NCBI RefSeq assembly: GCF_010587385.1
Contig: NZ_CP047475.1
Coordinates: 124,001 to 188,000, forward strand
Direction of reading: 5' to 3'
Origin: Vibrio astriarenae
Lineage (GTDB): Bacteria > Pseudomonadota > Gammaproteobacteria > Enterobacterales > Vibrionaceae
Length of the DNA stretch: 64,000 bases
Shown here: one piece after another, positions 46,886 through 55,443 of the stretch
How positions within the stretch are numbered: the first letter of the stretch is position 1
Layout: each line of letters begins with the position of its first letter
The notes under the pieces: model-generated
Told to the model about the DNA's origin: nothing
Seen by the model: the letters and a program-made list of their open reading frames with translations, nothing else
The model's database searches: none
Position numbers and translations under genes: made by a program

Positions 46886-47485
46886 TTACTTCACCTCTCT
46901 CTCATAGAGTCGAAAGGCCACTTGTCCCGCTTGTTTTTCGCGATGCAGTGACCACGTTGATGGAACATTGCTGACATCGAGCTCTTTTTCCGTTTCAAGA
47001 TAAATCATCGCGTTGTCGCTTAACCAGCCATTTTGCTCTAAAAGTGTGATGCACTCATCCACTAAGCCTTGATGAAAAGGCGGATCGATAAATACAACAT
47101 CATGGGCAGTACCCGGCTGTTTTAGGTAAGCAAGTGCATCTGTCTGCACTGCTAGGATATTATCAGCTTTGAGCGTCGCAATATTGGTTTTTAGCTGATT
47201 AAATGCTTTGCTGTTGAGTTCAAGCATGGTCACTTTTTCTGCCTGGCGGGAGGCCGCTTCAAAACCGAGTCCACCAGAGCCTGCAAAGACATCTAAACAT
47301 AGAGCGCGTGGAACATCTTGGGCAAGCCAGTTGAAAACGGTCTCTTTTACTCTGTCGGTGGTTGGTCGTAGACCTTCAGCGTCGTGTACTGGCAGCTTTC
47401 TACCGCGCCACAAACCACTAATAATGCGAATTGAGCCAAGAGAAGCTTGTTTTTGTGATGAATTTTGCTGGCGTCGTCTTACCAT
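46886..47485 (-). CDS. rsmD: 16S rRNA (guanine-966-N2)-methyltransferase RsmD
   Basis: Methylates G966 in 16S RNA. 199 residues. SAM-binding motif LDVFAGSGGLGFEA and catalytic VFIDPPF are visible, with the N-terminal IRIISGLWRGRKL typical of RsmD. It is divergent from ftsY and followed by yhhL. Confidence 0.95.
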   Translation of the reverse strand: MVRRRQQNSSQKQASLGSIRIISGLWRGRKLPVHDAEGLRPTTDRVKETVFNWLAQDVPRALCLDVFAGSGGLGFEAASRQAEKVTMLELNSKAFNQLKTNIATLKADNILAVQTDALAYLKQPGTAHDVVFIDPPFHQGLVDECITLLEQNGWLSDNAMIYLETEKELDVSNVPSTWSLHREKQAGQVAFRLYEREVK

Positions 47486-47492
47486 AGATTTT

Positions 47493-47520
47493 TTGACCGC
47501 TAATTAAGTGTTACTATATT
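47493..47520 (+). promoter_or_regulatory. Candidate promoter of ftsYEX
   Basis: TTGACC and TATATT are separated by 16 bases, about 260 bases before ftsY. A hairpin CGCTCAAG / CTTGAGCG (47525-47550) follows at the start of the leader. The remaining ~230 bases before ftsY hold no ORF. Confidence 0.55.
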
Positions 47521-47778
47521 CAGTCGCTCAAGCTTTGTTCATCTTGAGCGCATATTGAGATTTGTACACTAAAGTGTACCTGTAAATAGTTTTTAGTGAT
47601 ACGACTGCCCACGGTATGCCTGTGAACCTCAGTGTATAAGCATTGATAGGGGAGTGGCCGTCGGATCCAATGTTAGTTTCGATTCATAAAGCATTCAGGG
47701 TAAATGATAACCAAGTTATCCAGATTTATCCGTTGTGGTCGATAAAGATTAAGATTTAACTCTAGGATATTCCTTAAA

Positions 47779-48996
47779 ATGGCAGAAAAGAAAAAGCGTG
47801 GATTACTTTCTTGGTTGGGCTTTGGTGATGAAGAGCAAGTAAAACCAGAGGCGCCAGCCGAAGAAACAACAGCGGAAGAAATTACAGCAGAGAGCAGTGA
47901 GCCAACTGAAGAGAATGTTGCAGAGACGATAGAGCAAGCGGACCCTGAAAAAGCAGAAGCAGAAGCAGAAGCAGAAGCAGAAGCAGAAGCAGAAGCAGAA
48001 GCAGAAGCAGAAGCAGAAACAGAAACAGAAGAGCCAAAGGTTGTGGCTCAGGAAGAGGTTCAGCAAAAGCCAACCGAGAGTTTCTTTACTCGCTTGAAAC
48101 GCAGTTTAGCCCGAACTAAGGCGAATATTGGTGCCGGTTTCTTTGGCCTGTTTAAAGGTAAAGAGATTGACGATGATCTGTTTGAAGAGCTCGAAGAGCA
48201 GTTGTTGATCGCAGATGTCGGCATGGACACCACGCTAAAAATTATCGATAACCTAACAGAAAAAGCCTCTCGCCAGGACTTAAAAGATGGTGAAGCACTG
48301 TATGGTTTGCTCAAAGAAGAGATGGCGGAAATCCTATCTCACGTAGAGAAGCCGCTAGAAATTGACACCACAAAAACGCCATACGTCATCTTGATGGTAG
48401 GTGTTAACGGTGTTGGTAAAACAACAACGATTGGTAAGCTGGCTAAGCAATTCCAAGCGCAAGGCAAGAAAGTGATGCTTGCGGCGGGTGACACCTTCCG
48501 TGCTGCTGCTGTTGAACAGTTGCAAGTTTGGGGTCAGCGCAATGATGTTCCCGTTATCGCTCAGCATACGGGGGCCGACAGCGCTTCCGTTATTTACGAT
48601 GCTATCGAAGCGGCAAAAGCGCGCGGTGTTGACGTTGTCATTGCCGACACAGCAGGCCGTCTGCAAAACAAGAGTAATCTGATGGAAGAGCTGCGCAAGA
48701 TTGTGCGTGTGATGCAGAAAATTGATGGCAGTGCGCCACACGAAATTATGCTGACGCTTGATGCGGCGACGGGTCAAAACGCCATTAGTCAGGCGAAGCT
48801 ATTCTCGGAGGTGGCACCACTGACGGGTATTACCCTGACCAAGCTTGACGGTACAGCAAAAGGTGGCGTTATTTTTGCGTTAGCTGATCAGTTCCAGATC
48901 CCAATTCGATACATTGGTGTGGGTGAAGGGATAGATGATTTACGTCCATTTGAAACACAAGAGTTTATTGACGCTTTGTTTAGCCGCGACGAGTAA
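47779..48996 (+). CDS. ftsY: Signal recognition particle receptor FtsY
   Basis: 405 residues. The N-terminal acidic A domain contains a run of eleven Ala-Glu pairs (residues ~59-80), encoded by a GCAGAA repeat. The NG domain carries GVNGVGKTTT (~208), DTFRAAAVEQL, DTAGR and TKLDGTAKGG, the SRP-GTPase motifs. FtsY docks the Ffh-4.5S RNA-nascent chain complex at the membrane. First gene of ftsY-ftsE-ftsX. Confidence 0.98.
   Translation: MAEKKKRGLLSWLGFGDEEQVKPEAPAEETTAEEITAESSEPTEENVAETIEQADPEKAEAEAEAEAEAEAEAEAEAEAETETEEPKVVAQEEVQQKPTESFFTRLKRSLARTKANIGAGFFGLFKGKEIDDDLFEELEEQLLIADVGMDTTLKIIDNLTEKASRQDLKDGEALYGLLKEEMAEILSHVEKPLEIDTTKTPYVILMVGVNGVGKTTTIGKLAKQFQAQGKKVMLAAGDTFRAAAVEQLQVWGQRNDVPVIAQHTGADSASVIYDAIEAAKARGVDVVIADTAGRLQNKSNLMEELRKIVRVMQKIDGSAPHEIMLTLDAATGQNAISQAKLFSEVAPLTGITLTKLDGTAKGGVIFALADQFQIPIRYIGVGEGIDDLRPFETQEFIDALFSRDE
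47953..48030 (+). repeat. Hexanucleotide repeat (GCAGAA) within ftsY
   Basis: Eleven perfect GCAGAA units (47953-48018) then two ACAGAA units. Each unit encodes Ala-Glu or Thr-Glu, so changes in copy number keep the frame. Confidence 0.97.
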
Positions 48997-49031
48997 TCGT
49001 TGTATTGCCAACAAGGATTGAGGGATAGTCG

Positions 49032-49706
49032 GTGATTAAATTCCAGCAAGTAAGCAAAGCTTATCGTGGTGGTCGTCAAGCACTACAGAAGGTGGATTTC
49101 CACCTTCACCGAGGTGAGATGGCGTTTCTAGGGGGCCACTCTGGAGCAGGTAAAAGTACACTCCTTAAGTTGATTTGTGCGATTGAGCGCCCTTCTGATG
49201 GCAAGGTATGGTTCAATGGGCATGACATTTCTCAAATTCCAGCGCGTGACATTCCTTTCTTGCGTCGCAACATCGGTATTGTTTTCCAAGAGCATCGCCT
49301 GCTGATGGATAGAAGCGTGTTCGATAATGTGGCTTTGCCTATGAGAATCGAATCCTATTCGGAAGAGGAGATCAAGCGACGAGTATCGGCAGCGTTGGAC
49401 AAGATAGGCTTGCTTGATAAAGCTCGTTGTTTGCCAAGCCAGTTGTCAGGTGGTGAACAGCAGCGTGTTGGAATCGCTCGTGCCGTTGTGAACCGACCGA
49501 CCCTGCTACTTGCGGATGAACCAACGGGTAACTTAGACCCTGAACTGTCCAGTCGCGTACTCAAACTTTTTGAAGAGTTTAATCGTGCAGGTGTCACGAT
49601 ATTAATTGCCACTCATGATATCAACTTAGTGAACTCTCGACCTCAATACCGCCATTTAGAATTGAATCAAGGATTCTTGAGCGAGGTGCATGATCATGGC
49701 TCTTAA
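49032..49706 (+). CDS. ftsE: Cell-division ATP-binding protein FtsE
   Basis: 224 residues. ABC ATPase that with FtsX activates septal peptidoglycan hydrolases through EnvC. Walker [13 protein letters not shown], signature LSGGEQQR, Walker [13 protein letters not shown], His switch in IATHD. Start is GTG with GAGGGA upstream. Its end overlaps ftsX by 17 bases. Confidence 0.97.
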   Translation: MIKFQQVSKAYRGGRQALQKVDFHLHRGEMAFLGGHSGAGKSTLLKLICAIERPSDGKVWFNGHDISQIPARDIPFLRRNIGIVFQEHRLLMDRSVFDNVALPMRIESYSEEEIKRRVSAALDKIGLLDKARCLPSQLSGGEQQRVGIARAVVNRPTLLLADEPTGNLDPELSSRVLKLFEEFNRAGVTILIATHDINLVNSRPQYRHLELNQGFLSEVHDHGS

Positions 49707-50676
49707 GATGCGTAAGAAAAGCGCTGTGAATAGCCGCTCTAAGCGCCAAAAAGTGGCTCGACCAAAGACCGATGGTTTCTTCAAGGTCCACTTCAAACAG
49801 GCAAAAAGCTCCTTGGGTGCTTTATGGCACCGACCGCTAGGTAACATCTTAACCTTGGCGGTCATTTCAATGGCGTTGGCATTGCCTGCTTGTCTCTATC
49901 TGATGGGCAAAAACATCGCTTATGTGACCAATCAAGTCGCGACGACATCGCAGGTCAGTGTGTTTCTGACCGAGCAGTTACCAGAAGCTCGAGCGATGGT
50001 AATGAAGGATGATATCGAGAGCTGGCCGCTGGTGGAACATGTTGACTATATTTCGTCCCAACAAGGCTTAGCAGACCTGAGTGGTCACACGGGATTTGAG
50101 AGTGCGATAGAACTACTGGACGGTTATGCGTTGCCAGGCGTATTTATCGTCACGCCGAGTGTTGAAGACGATGTGACTATTAAGAGCATTGCAACCCAGC
50201 TCAATTCTCTTGACGGTATTTCTGATGTGAGAATTGATGAAGATTGGCTGAGTCGCGTGAATGCAATTCGCGCTTTAATGAACAGCGTCATCATTGTTCT
50301 GTCGGTGTTGATGCTAAGCTCGGTCTTTCTCATCGTCGGCAACACGCTCAGATTTAATGTGCTCGCGAACAAAGAAGAGATCCAAACCATGAAATTGATC
50401 GGAGCAACGGATCCATATATTTTGCGTCCTTATCTTTACTCTGGAATGTGGTTTGGCCTGCTGGGTGCGGTGACTGCGTGGATTTTTACCGCTCTTTTGA
50501 CCGTTATTTTCAATAGCGCGGTCGAAAACCTAGCAACACTTTATGATAGTCAATACAGACTGTTAGGTTTAAATTGGGATGAATCTTTACTGCTATTGAT
50601 GCTAGGAACCTTTATTGGTTGCCTTGCCGCTAAATTATCAGCACAGCGTCATCTTAAAGAAATTGAACCAGTGTAA
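49690..50676 (+). CDS. ftsX: Cell-division permease-like protein FtsX
   Basis: 328 residues, four transmembrane helices: one near residue 55 (LTLAVISMALALPACLYL), and three in the C-terminal half (IIVLSVLMLSSVFLIVG and later). The large periplasmic loop between the first two contacts EnvC. The N-terminus is long and basic. Two in-frame ATGs (49690, 49696) are possible; GAGG precedes both. Confidence 0.95.
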   Translation: MIMALKMRKKSAVNSRSKRQKVARPKTDGFFKVHFKQAKSSLGALWHRPLGNILTLAVISMALALPACLYLMGKNIAYVTNQVATTSQVSVFLTEQLPEARAMVMKDDIESWPLVEHVDYISSQQGLADLSGHTGFESAIELLDGYALPGVFIVTPSVEDDVTIKSIATQLNSLDGISDVRIDEDWLSRVNAIRALMNSVIIVLSVLMLSSVFLIVGNTLRFNVLANKEEIQTMKLIGATDPYILRPYLYSGMWFGLLGAVTAWIFTALLTVIFNSAVENLATLYDSQYRLLGLNWDESLLLLMLGTFIGCLAAKLSAQRHLKEIEPV

Positions 50677-50713
50677 GCTTATGTGGTCTCAGTAACGGAT
50701 AAAACAGCACCGC

Positions 50714-50741
50714 TTGAATTAGGCGATAGTTTATGCATAAT
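50714..50741 (+). promoter_or_regulatory. Candidate sigma-70 promoter of rpoH
   Basis: TTGAAT and CATAAT with a 16-base spacer, about 85 bases before the rpoH ATG. The leader could fold to mask the RBS, as in E. coli rpoH, but I cannot show this by eye. Confidence 0.45.
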
Positions 50742-50826
50742 GATCTATCGCTTTCGATGAGCGTAAGTTTTAAGCACTTTCATTGAAGGTGAGATCTTCA
50801 TAGTTAACATATTAATGAGGAAATGA

Positions 50827-51684
50827 ATGACCAAATCAGCATATCCAATGGCGGTCGTAACGCAAGATAGCCTAGACAGCTATATCCAATCAGTAAACAG
50901 CTACCCAATGTTGACTGCTGATGAGGAGCGTGAATTCGCTGAGCGATTGCACTATAAAGGTGAGATCGATGCGGCGAAAGGCCTGATCTTGTCGCACCTA
51001 CGATTCGTTGTTCACGTGGCACGAGGTTACTCGGGCTACGGTCTTCCAATGGCTGACTTAGTGCAAGAAGGTAACATCGGCTTGATGAAGGCGGTAAAAC
51101 GTTTCAACCCTGAGGTTGGCGTGCGCTTGGTGTCGTTCGCTGTACACTGGATCAAAGCCGAAATTCATGAATACGTGTTGCGTAACTGGCGTATCGTCAA
51201 GATTGCGACAACCAAAGCTCAGCGTAAGCTGTTCTTCAACCTGCGTAAGTCTAAAAAGCGTTTAGGCTGGTTTAACAACGGAGAGGTTGAAACGGTAGCG
51301 AAAGAGCTAGGTGTAGAGCCGTCAGAAGTACGCGAGATGGAATCTCGTCTTGCAGCACAAGATGCGGCGTTTGAATTGACGGTAGATGATGATGATTCAT
51401 CTTCAGTATCAACAGCCCCAGTTCTGTATTTAGAGGACAAGTCTTCCGATCTAGCGGAAAATGTTGAGGCTGAAAACTGGGAATCACACACCAACAATCG
51501 TTTATCGTTGGCACTTTCTAGTCTAGATGAGCGTAGTCAGCATATTGTGCGCTCTCGTTGGTTGGATGACCAAAAGGCGACGCTGCAAGATCTAGCGGAC
51601 AACTACGGTGTGTCGGCAGAGCGTATTCGCCAGCTTGAAAAGAATGCGATGAAGAAACTCAAACTCGCGGTTGGTGAGTTCTAA
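50827..51684 (+). CDS. rpoH: RNA polymerase heat-shock sigma factor RpoH (sigma 32)
   Basis: 285 residues. Region 2 has [19 protein letters not shown], the RpoH box [14 protein letters not shown] is near residue 132, and region 4 ends with [17 protein letters not shown]. Directs transcription of chaperones and proteases. Its placement after ftsX matches E. coli. RBS GAGGAA precedes the ATG. Confidence 0.98.
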   Translation: MTKSAYPMAVVTQDSLDSYIQSVNSYPMLTADEEREFAERLHYKGEIDAAKGLILSHLRFVVHVARGYSGYGLPMADLVQEGNIGLMKAVKRFNPEVGVRLVSFAVHWIKAEIHEYVLRNWRIVKIATTKAQRKLFFNLRKSKKRLGWFNNGEVETVAKELGVEPSEVREMESRLAAQDAAFELTVDDDDSSSVSTAPVLYLEDKSSDLAENVEAENWESHTNNRLSLALSSLDERSQHIVRSRWLDDQKATLQDLADNYGVSAERIRQLEKNAMKKLKLAVGEF

Positions 51685-51717
51685 ACGGCATCTCTCGAGC
51701 TTCGCACCGATTTTATG

Positions 51718-51750
51718 AAACGCCTGGGCTTAACACCCAGGCGTTTTTGT
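51718..51750 (+). terminator. Intrinsic terminator after rpoH
   Basis: AAACGCCTGGG / CCCAGGCGTTT with a seven-base loop, followed by TTGT. Confidence 0.92.
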
Positions 51751-51836
51751 TTGTCTGCCATTGTGATACTTATCTCCGATAGGTTTTTACCTCTACTCAT
51801 TACTTCCTCTAACCTGAAACCCGAGCGTCTTATCAT

Positions 51837-52137
51837 GGTGGATAAGTAATCATAGTGATCACAGCATGTTATTCACACGATCGACGATGACGAGTTGGCT
51901 TCGACGATATGCTGTGTATAACTTTGTGGGTTAATTATTTGATCATTGTAAAAAACTCGGTTATATCTGGGCTGATGACCCATTCTTGGTTTGGGGATAA
52001 CGGTAGTCTTAAACACAGAAAGATCATGATCATTACTACATATAGTGGATCTTCTTTGACAAAAACACTTTATCAACGCAATCCACAGATTTATCCACAA
52101 AAGCTCATAATTTCAACAGTGGTGGATAAGATAGATC
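51837..52137. other. DnaA-box and GATC cluster (origin-like or DnaA-titration locus)
   Basis: This geneless stretch between rpoH and glpE has exact DnaA boxes (TTWTNCACA) TTATTCACA at 51869-51877 (+), TTATACACA at 51913-51921 (-) and TTATCCACA at 52091-52099 (+). One-mismatch boxes lie at 51837-51845, 51992-52000, 52009-52017 and 52121-52129. GATC occurs at 51857, 51879, 51941, 52022, 52028, 52048 and 52134. The octamer TGATCATT appears twice (51940 and 52027). No 13-mer A/T unwinding block is clear, so I favour a DnaA-binding control site over a functional origin. Confidence 0.65.
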
Positions 52138-52208
52138 GACTAAAGTCTGTGCTTGCCTTGGGATAGTGTTAAACTGTCGCCAAGATTTATTACATAGAAA
52201 GCCTCAAC

Positions 52209-52532
52209 ATGGACCAGTTTCTACATATAGACGTGACATCAGCTTCAGCCCTAATAGAGCAACAGGGTGCGCACTTAGTTGATATACGTGATCCTCAATC
52301 TTTTGCGGTCGCACATGCGGTTGGTGCCTATCATTTGACCAATGACTCGATTGTATCTTTCATGAACGATGTAGAGTTTGAGACTCCGATTCTAGTGATG
52401 TGCTATCACGGAATCAGCAGTCAGGGTGCTGCTCAATACTTAGTAAATCAGGGCTTTGAAGAGGTTTACAGTGTCGATGGTGGTTTTGAAGCATGGCAAA
52501 GGGCCTCGTTACCGATAGAGAGAATGAGTTGA
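52209..52532 (+). CDS. glpE: Thiosulfate sulfurtransferase GlpE
   Basis: 107 residues, single rhodanese domain. The active-site loop is [11 protein letters not shown] with catalytic Cys in VMCYHG. The start [16 protein letters not shown] and [15 protein letters not shown] match E. coli GlpE. It is one base from glpG, so the pair is co-transcribed. Confidence 0.95.
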   Translation: MDQFLHIDVTSASALIEQQGAHLVDIRDPQSFAVAHAVGAYHLTNDSIVSFMNDVEFETPILVMCYHGISSQGAAQYLVNQGFEEVYSVDGGFEAWQRASLPIERMS

Positions 52533-52533
52533 T

Positions 52534-53370
52534 ATGATCCGATTGATCACATTACCTAATCCTAGGTTAGCCCAGGCGTTCATAGACTATATGGCGACGA
52601 AAAAAGTAGAGGTTGCCATGATGCCAGAAGGTGAAGGTCTCTTTGCCCTGTGGTTACGTGACGACTCCCAGAAAATGTGGGTTGAAGAAGAGCTACAGCA
52701 GTTTTTGTCAGAACCGAATCATCAACGCTATCAAGCGGCGTCTTGGGAAGTGGCAGAAACTCGGAAATCTAACTTTAGTTATTTGACCCCGAGCATGATG
52801 AGTATGCTCAAGTCTAAAGCCGGTCCATTGACTCTGCTCATTATACTTGTGTGTGGTGTGGTATTCATTCTTCAACAGCTAGGTTGGGGACAAGCGGTAT
52901 TTTCGCTGTTCCATTTTCCTGCGTTTGAGCAACAACAGTGGCAACTTTGGCGTTGGTTTACCCATGCTTTTCTGCATTTCTCGGTCATGCATGTCGCTTT
53001 CAATGCTCTTTGGTGGTGGCAGCTTGGCGGAGATATTGAGCTTAAGCTAGGTTGGAAGCCGCTTGGGAAATTGTTTCTGATCAGTGCAGCGCTTTCAGGG
53101 GCTGCTCAGTATTGGGTGCAAGGAGCCAATTTTGGTGGTCTCTCTGGTGTGGTTTACGCCTTGGTTGGATATCTTTGGGTACTATCTAATAAAGCGCCAC
53201 AACTAGGGTTACATATGCCTAAACCTATTTTTGCTTTTATGTTGGTGTGGTTGGTACTCGGCTATGTTCAGCCCTTCCTCGCTATTGCTAATGCGGCGCA
53301 CTTAGCCGGACTATTGTCAGGATTTGCTGTTGCGGTGGTGGATTTGAACCGATACAAGAAAGGAGCCTGA
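52534..53370 (+). CDS. glpG: Rhomboid intramembrane serine protease GlpG
   Basis: 278 residues. The cytoplasmic N-domain is followed by six membrane helices. Catalytic Ser is in GLSGVVYALVGY and catalytic His in NAAHLAGLLSG; HVAFNALWWWQLGG supplies the oxyanion region. Cleaves membrane proteins within the bilayer. The transcription terminator overlaps the stop codon. Confidence 0.96.
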   Translation: MIRLITLPNPRLAQAFIDYMATKKVEVAMMPEGEGLFALWLRDDSQKMWVEEELQQFLSEPNHQRYQAASWEVAETRKSNFSYLTPSMMSMLKSKAGPLTLLIILVCGVVFILQQLGWGQAVFSLFHFPAFEQQQWQLWRWFTHAFLHFSVMHVAFNALWWWQLGGDIELKLGWKPLGKLFLISAALSGAAQYWVQGANFGGLSGVVYALVGYLWVLSNKAPQLGLHMPKPIFAFMLVWLVLGYVQPFLAIANAAHLAGLLSGFAVAVVDLNRYKKGA

Positions 53371-53386
53371 TGGCTCCTTTCTTTTA
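53358..53386 (+). terminator. Intrinsic terminator at the end of glpG
   Basis: GAAAGGAGCC / GGCTCCTTTC with a TGAT loop that contains the glpG stop, followed by TTTT. Confidence 0.88.
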
Positions 53387-53395
53387 GTTAGAGCG

Positions 53396-53803
53396 TTACT
53401 GGTATAAATATTTGGTGAACAGTAGATCGGCAACCACTTTTCTTCCTGTCTCGGGAAGAAGGGTATCGTTGATCTGATCAACAAGCGATCGGCGCAGCTC
53501 TTCTCTTCCTGCCAGAGATTTGATGGTGTCTTCTGACTGGCGACCTAACATTTCAATGACGGCGTCTCTAATCAATGGTTGATGTAATTCAATCACCGGT
53601 AAGTCAGATTGATTTGCCACCATGACATCAATACGCACCTGAATATAGCCGAGCTTTTTACCAGAAGTATGAAAGTTCGTGGTGAGATCTGGGCTCAAGG
53701 TAAAGTAAGCCAGTTGAGGTTTTGCTTCTTGCTCCGCAAATGCAGGTATAGCCAAAATCACGCATAAGCCAATTAAGGTTTGGGTCACGTAACGTTTATA
53801 CAT
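53396..53803 (-). CDS. FliL-like secreted protein
   Basis: 135 residues with a signal peptide (to AIPAFA). The body resembles the FliL C-terminal domain: YFTLSPDLTTNF near the start, LGYIQVRIDVMV, and IRDAVIEMLGRQSEDTIKSL followed by REELRRSLVDQIN. Unlike true FliL there is no retained membrane anchor and no flagellar gene nearby, so it is a FliL paralogue of unknown role, seen beside ubiC in vibrios. Confidence 0.82.
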   Translation of the reverse strand: MYKRYVTQTLIGLCVILAIPAFAEQEAKPQLAYFTLSPDLTTNFHTSGKKLGYIQVRIDVMVANQSDLPVIELHQPLIRDAVIEMLGRQSEDTIKSLAGREELRRSLVDQINDTLLPETGRKVVADLLFTKYLYQ

Positions 53804-53978
53804 ATTTATCTCTGTTATTTCTTATCGGTCAGGTGACCTTGCAAGGTTAAGCTTGTTACAATGCGATGTCTATCAGCCGCATACGAGCACGCTGTTGCAG
53901 ATGCATTCTCAGATGCATTCTTGCAAAAATAAACGAGCTTTTATTGTACGATGTTCGTAGCCTTTGTTAAATATAAGT

Positions 53979-54518
53979 ATGGAACTATCAGTAACAGAAT
54001 ATCTCCAAGCATTGCGAGAGATGCATTGGCAATCTCCGGAAGTGTTTGTTTTCGAAGACTCTTTATCGCGCGAGTGGTTGACTGAACAAGGTTCACTGTC
54101 TTTGTTGTTAGAGAAGTATTGTAATAATCTGTCGGTTGAGTTGCTACAAAGTGACATGAGAAAACCAACAGAACTCGCACTCAGTGAGAGTGAGCACTTA
54201 CCTTTTGAGGATTACCTATTGCGTAAAGTGATACTCAAAGGCGACGGACAAGCTTGGGTATTGGGTCGCACACTCATCCCCAACTCTTCACTCACTGGAG
54301 AGACTCATGACTTAGCGAACCAAGGTGAAATCCCGCTTGGTTTTACGGTATTTAAACGCGGTGATGTAAGTAGGGACTCACTTCAGATTGGCCGAGTGAG
54401 CATTGCCGGTCATACATTGCTGGCGAGACGTTCACGTTTGTGGGTAGCAGGCAGCCCAATACTAGTGGCAGAGCTGTTCTTACCGAACGCCCCTATCTAC
54501 GCCCAAGGGAATCAATAA
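53979..54518 (+). CDS. ubiC: Chorismate lyase
   Basis: Makes 4-hydroxybenzoate from chorismate, the first committed step of ubiquinone synthesis. 179 residues from ATG ([17 protein letters not shown]); a TTG five codons upstream is less likely. [14 protein letters not shown] and [21 protein letters not shown] are typical. The stop overlaps the ubiA start (TAATG). Confidence 0.93.
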   Translation: MELSVTEYLQALREMHWQSPEVFVFEDSLSREWLTEQGSLSLLLEKYCNNLSVELLQSDMRKPTELALSESEHLPFEDYLLRKVILKGDGQAWVLGRTLIPNSSLTGETHDLANQGEIPLGFTVFKRGDVSRDSLQIGRVSIAGHTLLARRSRLWVAGSPILVAELFLPNAPIYAQGNQ

Positions 54519-55372
54519 TGATGCAGGCAAAACTACAGGGATATTGGCAATTGATGCGTATGGACCGACCGATAGGTTCGCTATTGTTACTATGGCCAAC
54601 GTTGTGGGCCCTTCTTTTAGCGGCGCAAGGTATCCCTGACTTAAAAGTACTCCTTGTTTTTGTGATTGGGGTACTGGTGATGCGTTCCGCGGGTTGTGTC
54701 ATCAATGATTTTGCTGACCGCAAAGTCGACGGGCACGTCAAGCGCACCCAAGGCAGGCCGATCCCTTCTGGAAGAGTTTCCGCAGCGGAGGCAATCGGTC
54801 TGTTTCTGGTGCTGGCTCTGGTTGCGCTTGCTCTTGTAATGACGATGAACTCACTCACCATTCAGCTCTCTTTTGTTGGTATCGCACTCGCTTTTATTTA
54901 TCCCTTTATGAAGCGTTTTACTCACTTGCCACAGCTTTTTCTTGGGTTAGCGTTTAGTTGGTCGATCCCAATGGCATGGGCAGCGCAAGCAGACAGTGTC
55001 CCAAGTATGGTTTGGTTAGTGTTTTTGATTAACGCTTTGTGGACCATTGCTTATGATACTCAATATGCCATGGTAGACAGAGATGATGATCTAAAGATTG
55101 GTGTGAAGTCGACGGCGATTCTATTTGGTCGCAGAGACAAAATGATTATCGGTGCGCTGCAACTAGCGACTCTGTTATTGTTGATGCTCTTAGGCTATTT
55201 GAATCAGTTATCGAGCGCTTTTAATTGGTGTTTATTGGTGGTGGGTGGCCTATTTGTTTATCAGCAGTGGCTGATACGGCACAGAGAACGTGAGGCCTGC
55301 TTTCAAGCTTTCCTCAACAATAACTATGTCGGAATGGCGATTACAGCCGGAATATTAGCCGCTCTCCTTTGA
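54518..55372 (+). CDS. ubiA: 4-hydroxybenzoate octaprenyltransferase UbiA
   Basis: Integral membrane prenyltransferase of 284 residues, second step of ubiquinone synthesis. The two Asp-rich motifs are [19 protein letters not shown] and [13 protein letters not shown]. Eight or nine membrane helices. I start at the first of two adjacent ATGs with AAGGGA seven bases upstream. Operon with ubiC. Confidence 0.97.
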   Translation: MMQAKLQGYWQLMRMDRPIGSLLLLWPTLWALLLAAQGIPDLKVLLVFVIGVLVMRSAGCVINDFADRKVDGHVKRTQGRPIPSGRVSAAEAIGLFLVLALVALALVMTMNSLTIQLSFVGIALAFIYPFMKRFTHLPQLFLGLAFSWSIPMAWAAQADSVPSMVWLVFLINALWTIAYDTQYAMVDRDDDLKIGVKSTAILFGRRDKMIIGALQLATLLLLMLLGYLNQLSSAFNWCLLVVGGLFVYQQWLIRHREREACFQAFLNNNYVGMAITAGILAALL

Positions 55373-55384
55373 GATGATTGAAAT

Positions 55385-55422
55385 AAAAAAATAGCCCCCA
55401 CAGTGAAGTGGGGGCTATTTTT
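55385..55422. terminator. Bidirectional terminator between ubiA and plsB
   Basis: AAAAAATAGCCCCCAC / GTGGGGGCTATTTTTT with a six-base loop serves both convergent genes. Confidence 0.93.
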
Positions 55423-55443
55423 TATCTGATACCGTCGAGGTTC

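Noticed and set aside
47525-47550. Leader hairpin before ftsY as a terminator or riboswitch
   Set aside because: Eight pairs with a ten-base loop and no T-run; no known riboswitch motif was recognised.
47803-48073. Minus-strand ORFs rich in Cys/Phe or Leu opposite ftsY
   Set aside because: They are the reverse reading of the GCAGAA repeat and have no start context.
51837-52137. Reading this cluster as the true chromosome origin
   Set aside because: No mioC, mnmG or parAB genes are adjacent and I see no convincing A/T 13-mer unwinding block, so only a DnaA-binding locus is claimed.
51857-52137. crtS, the chromosome I site that triggers chromosome II replication
   Set aside because: To my knowledge crtS lies in a different gene neighbourhood; GATC-rich repeats alone are not enough to make that call.
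53895-53930. Short direct repeat AGATGCATTCT upstream of ubiC
   Set aside because: Two copies of 11 bases in a short gap with no matching regulator motif; likely chance or a small slippage event.
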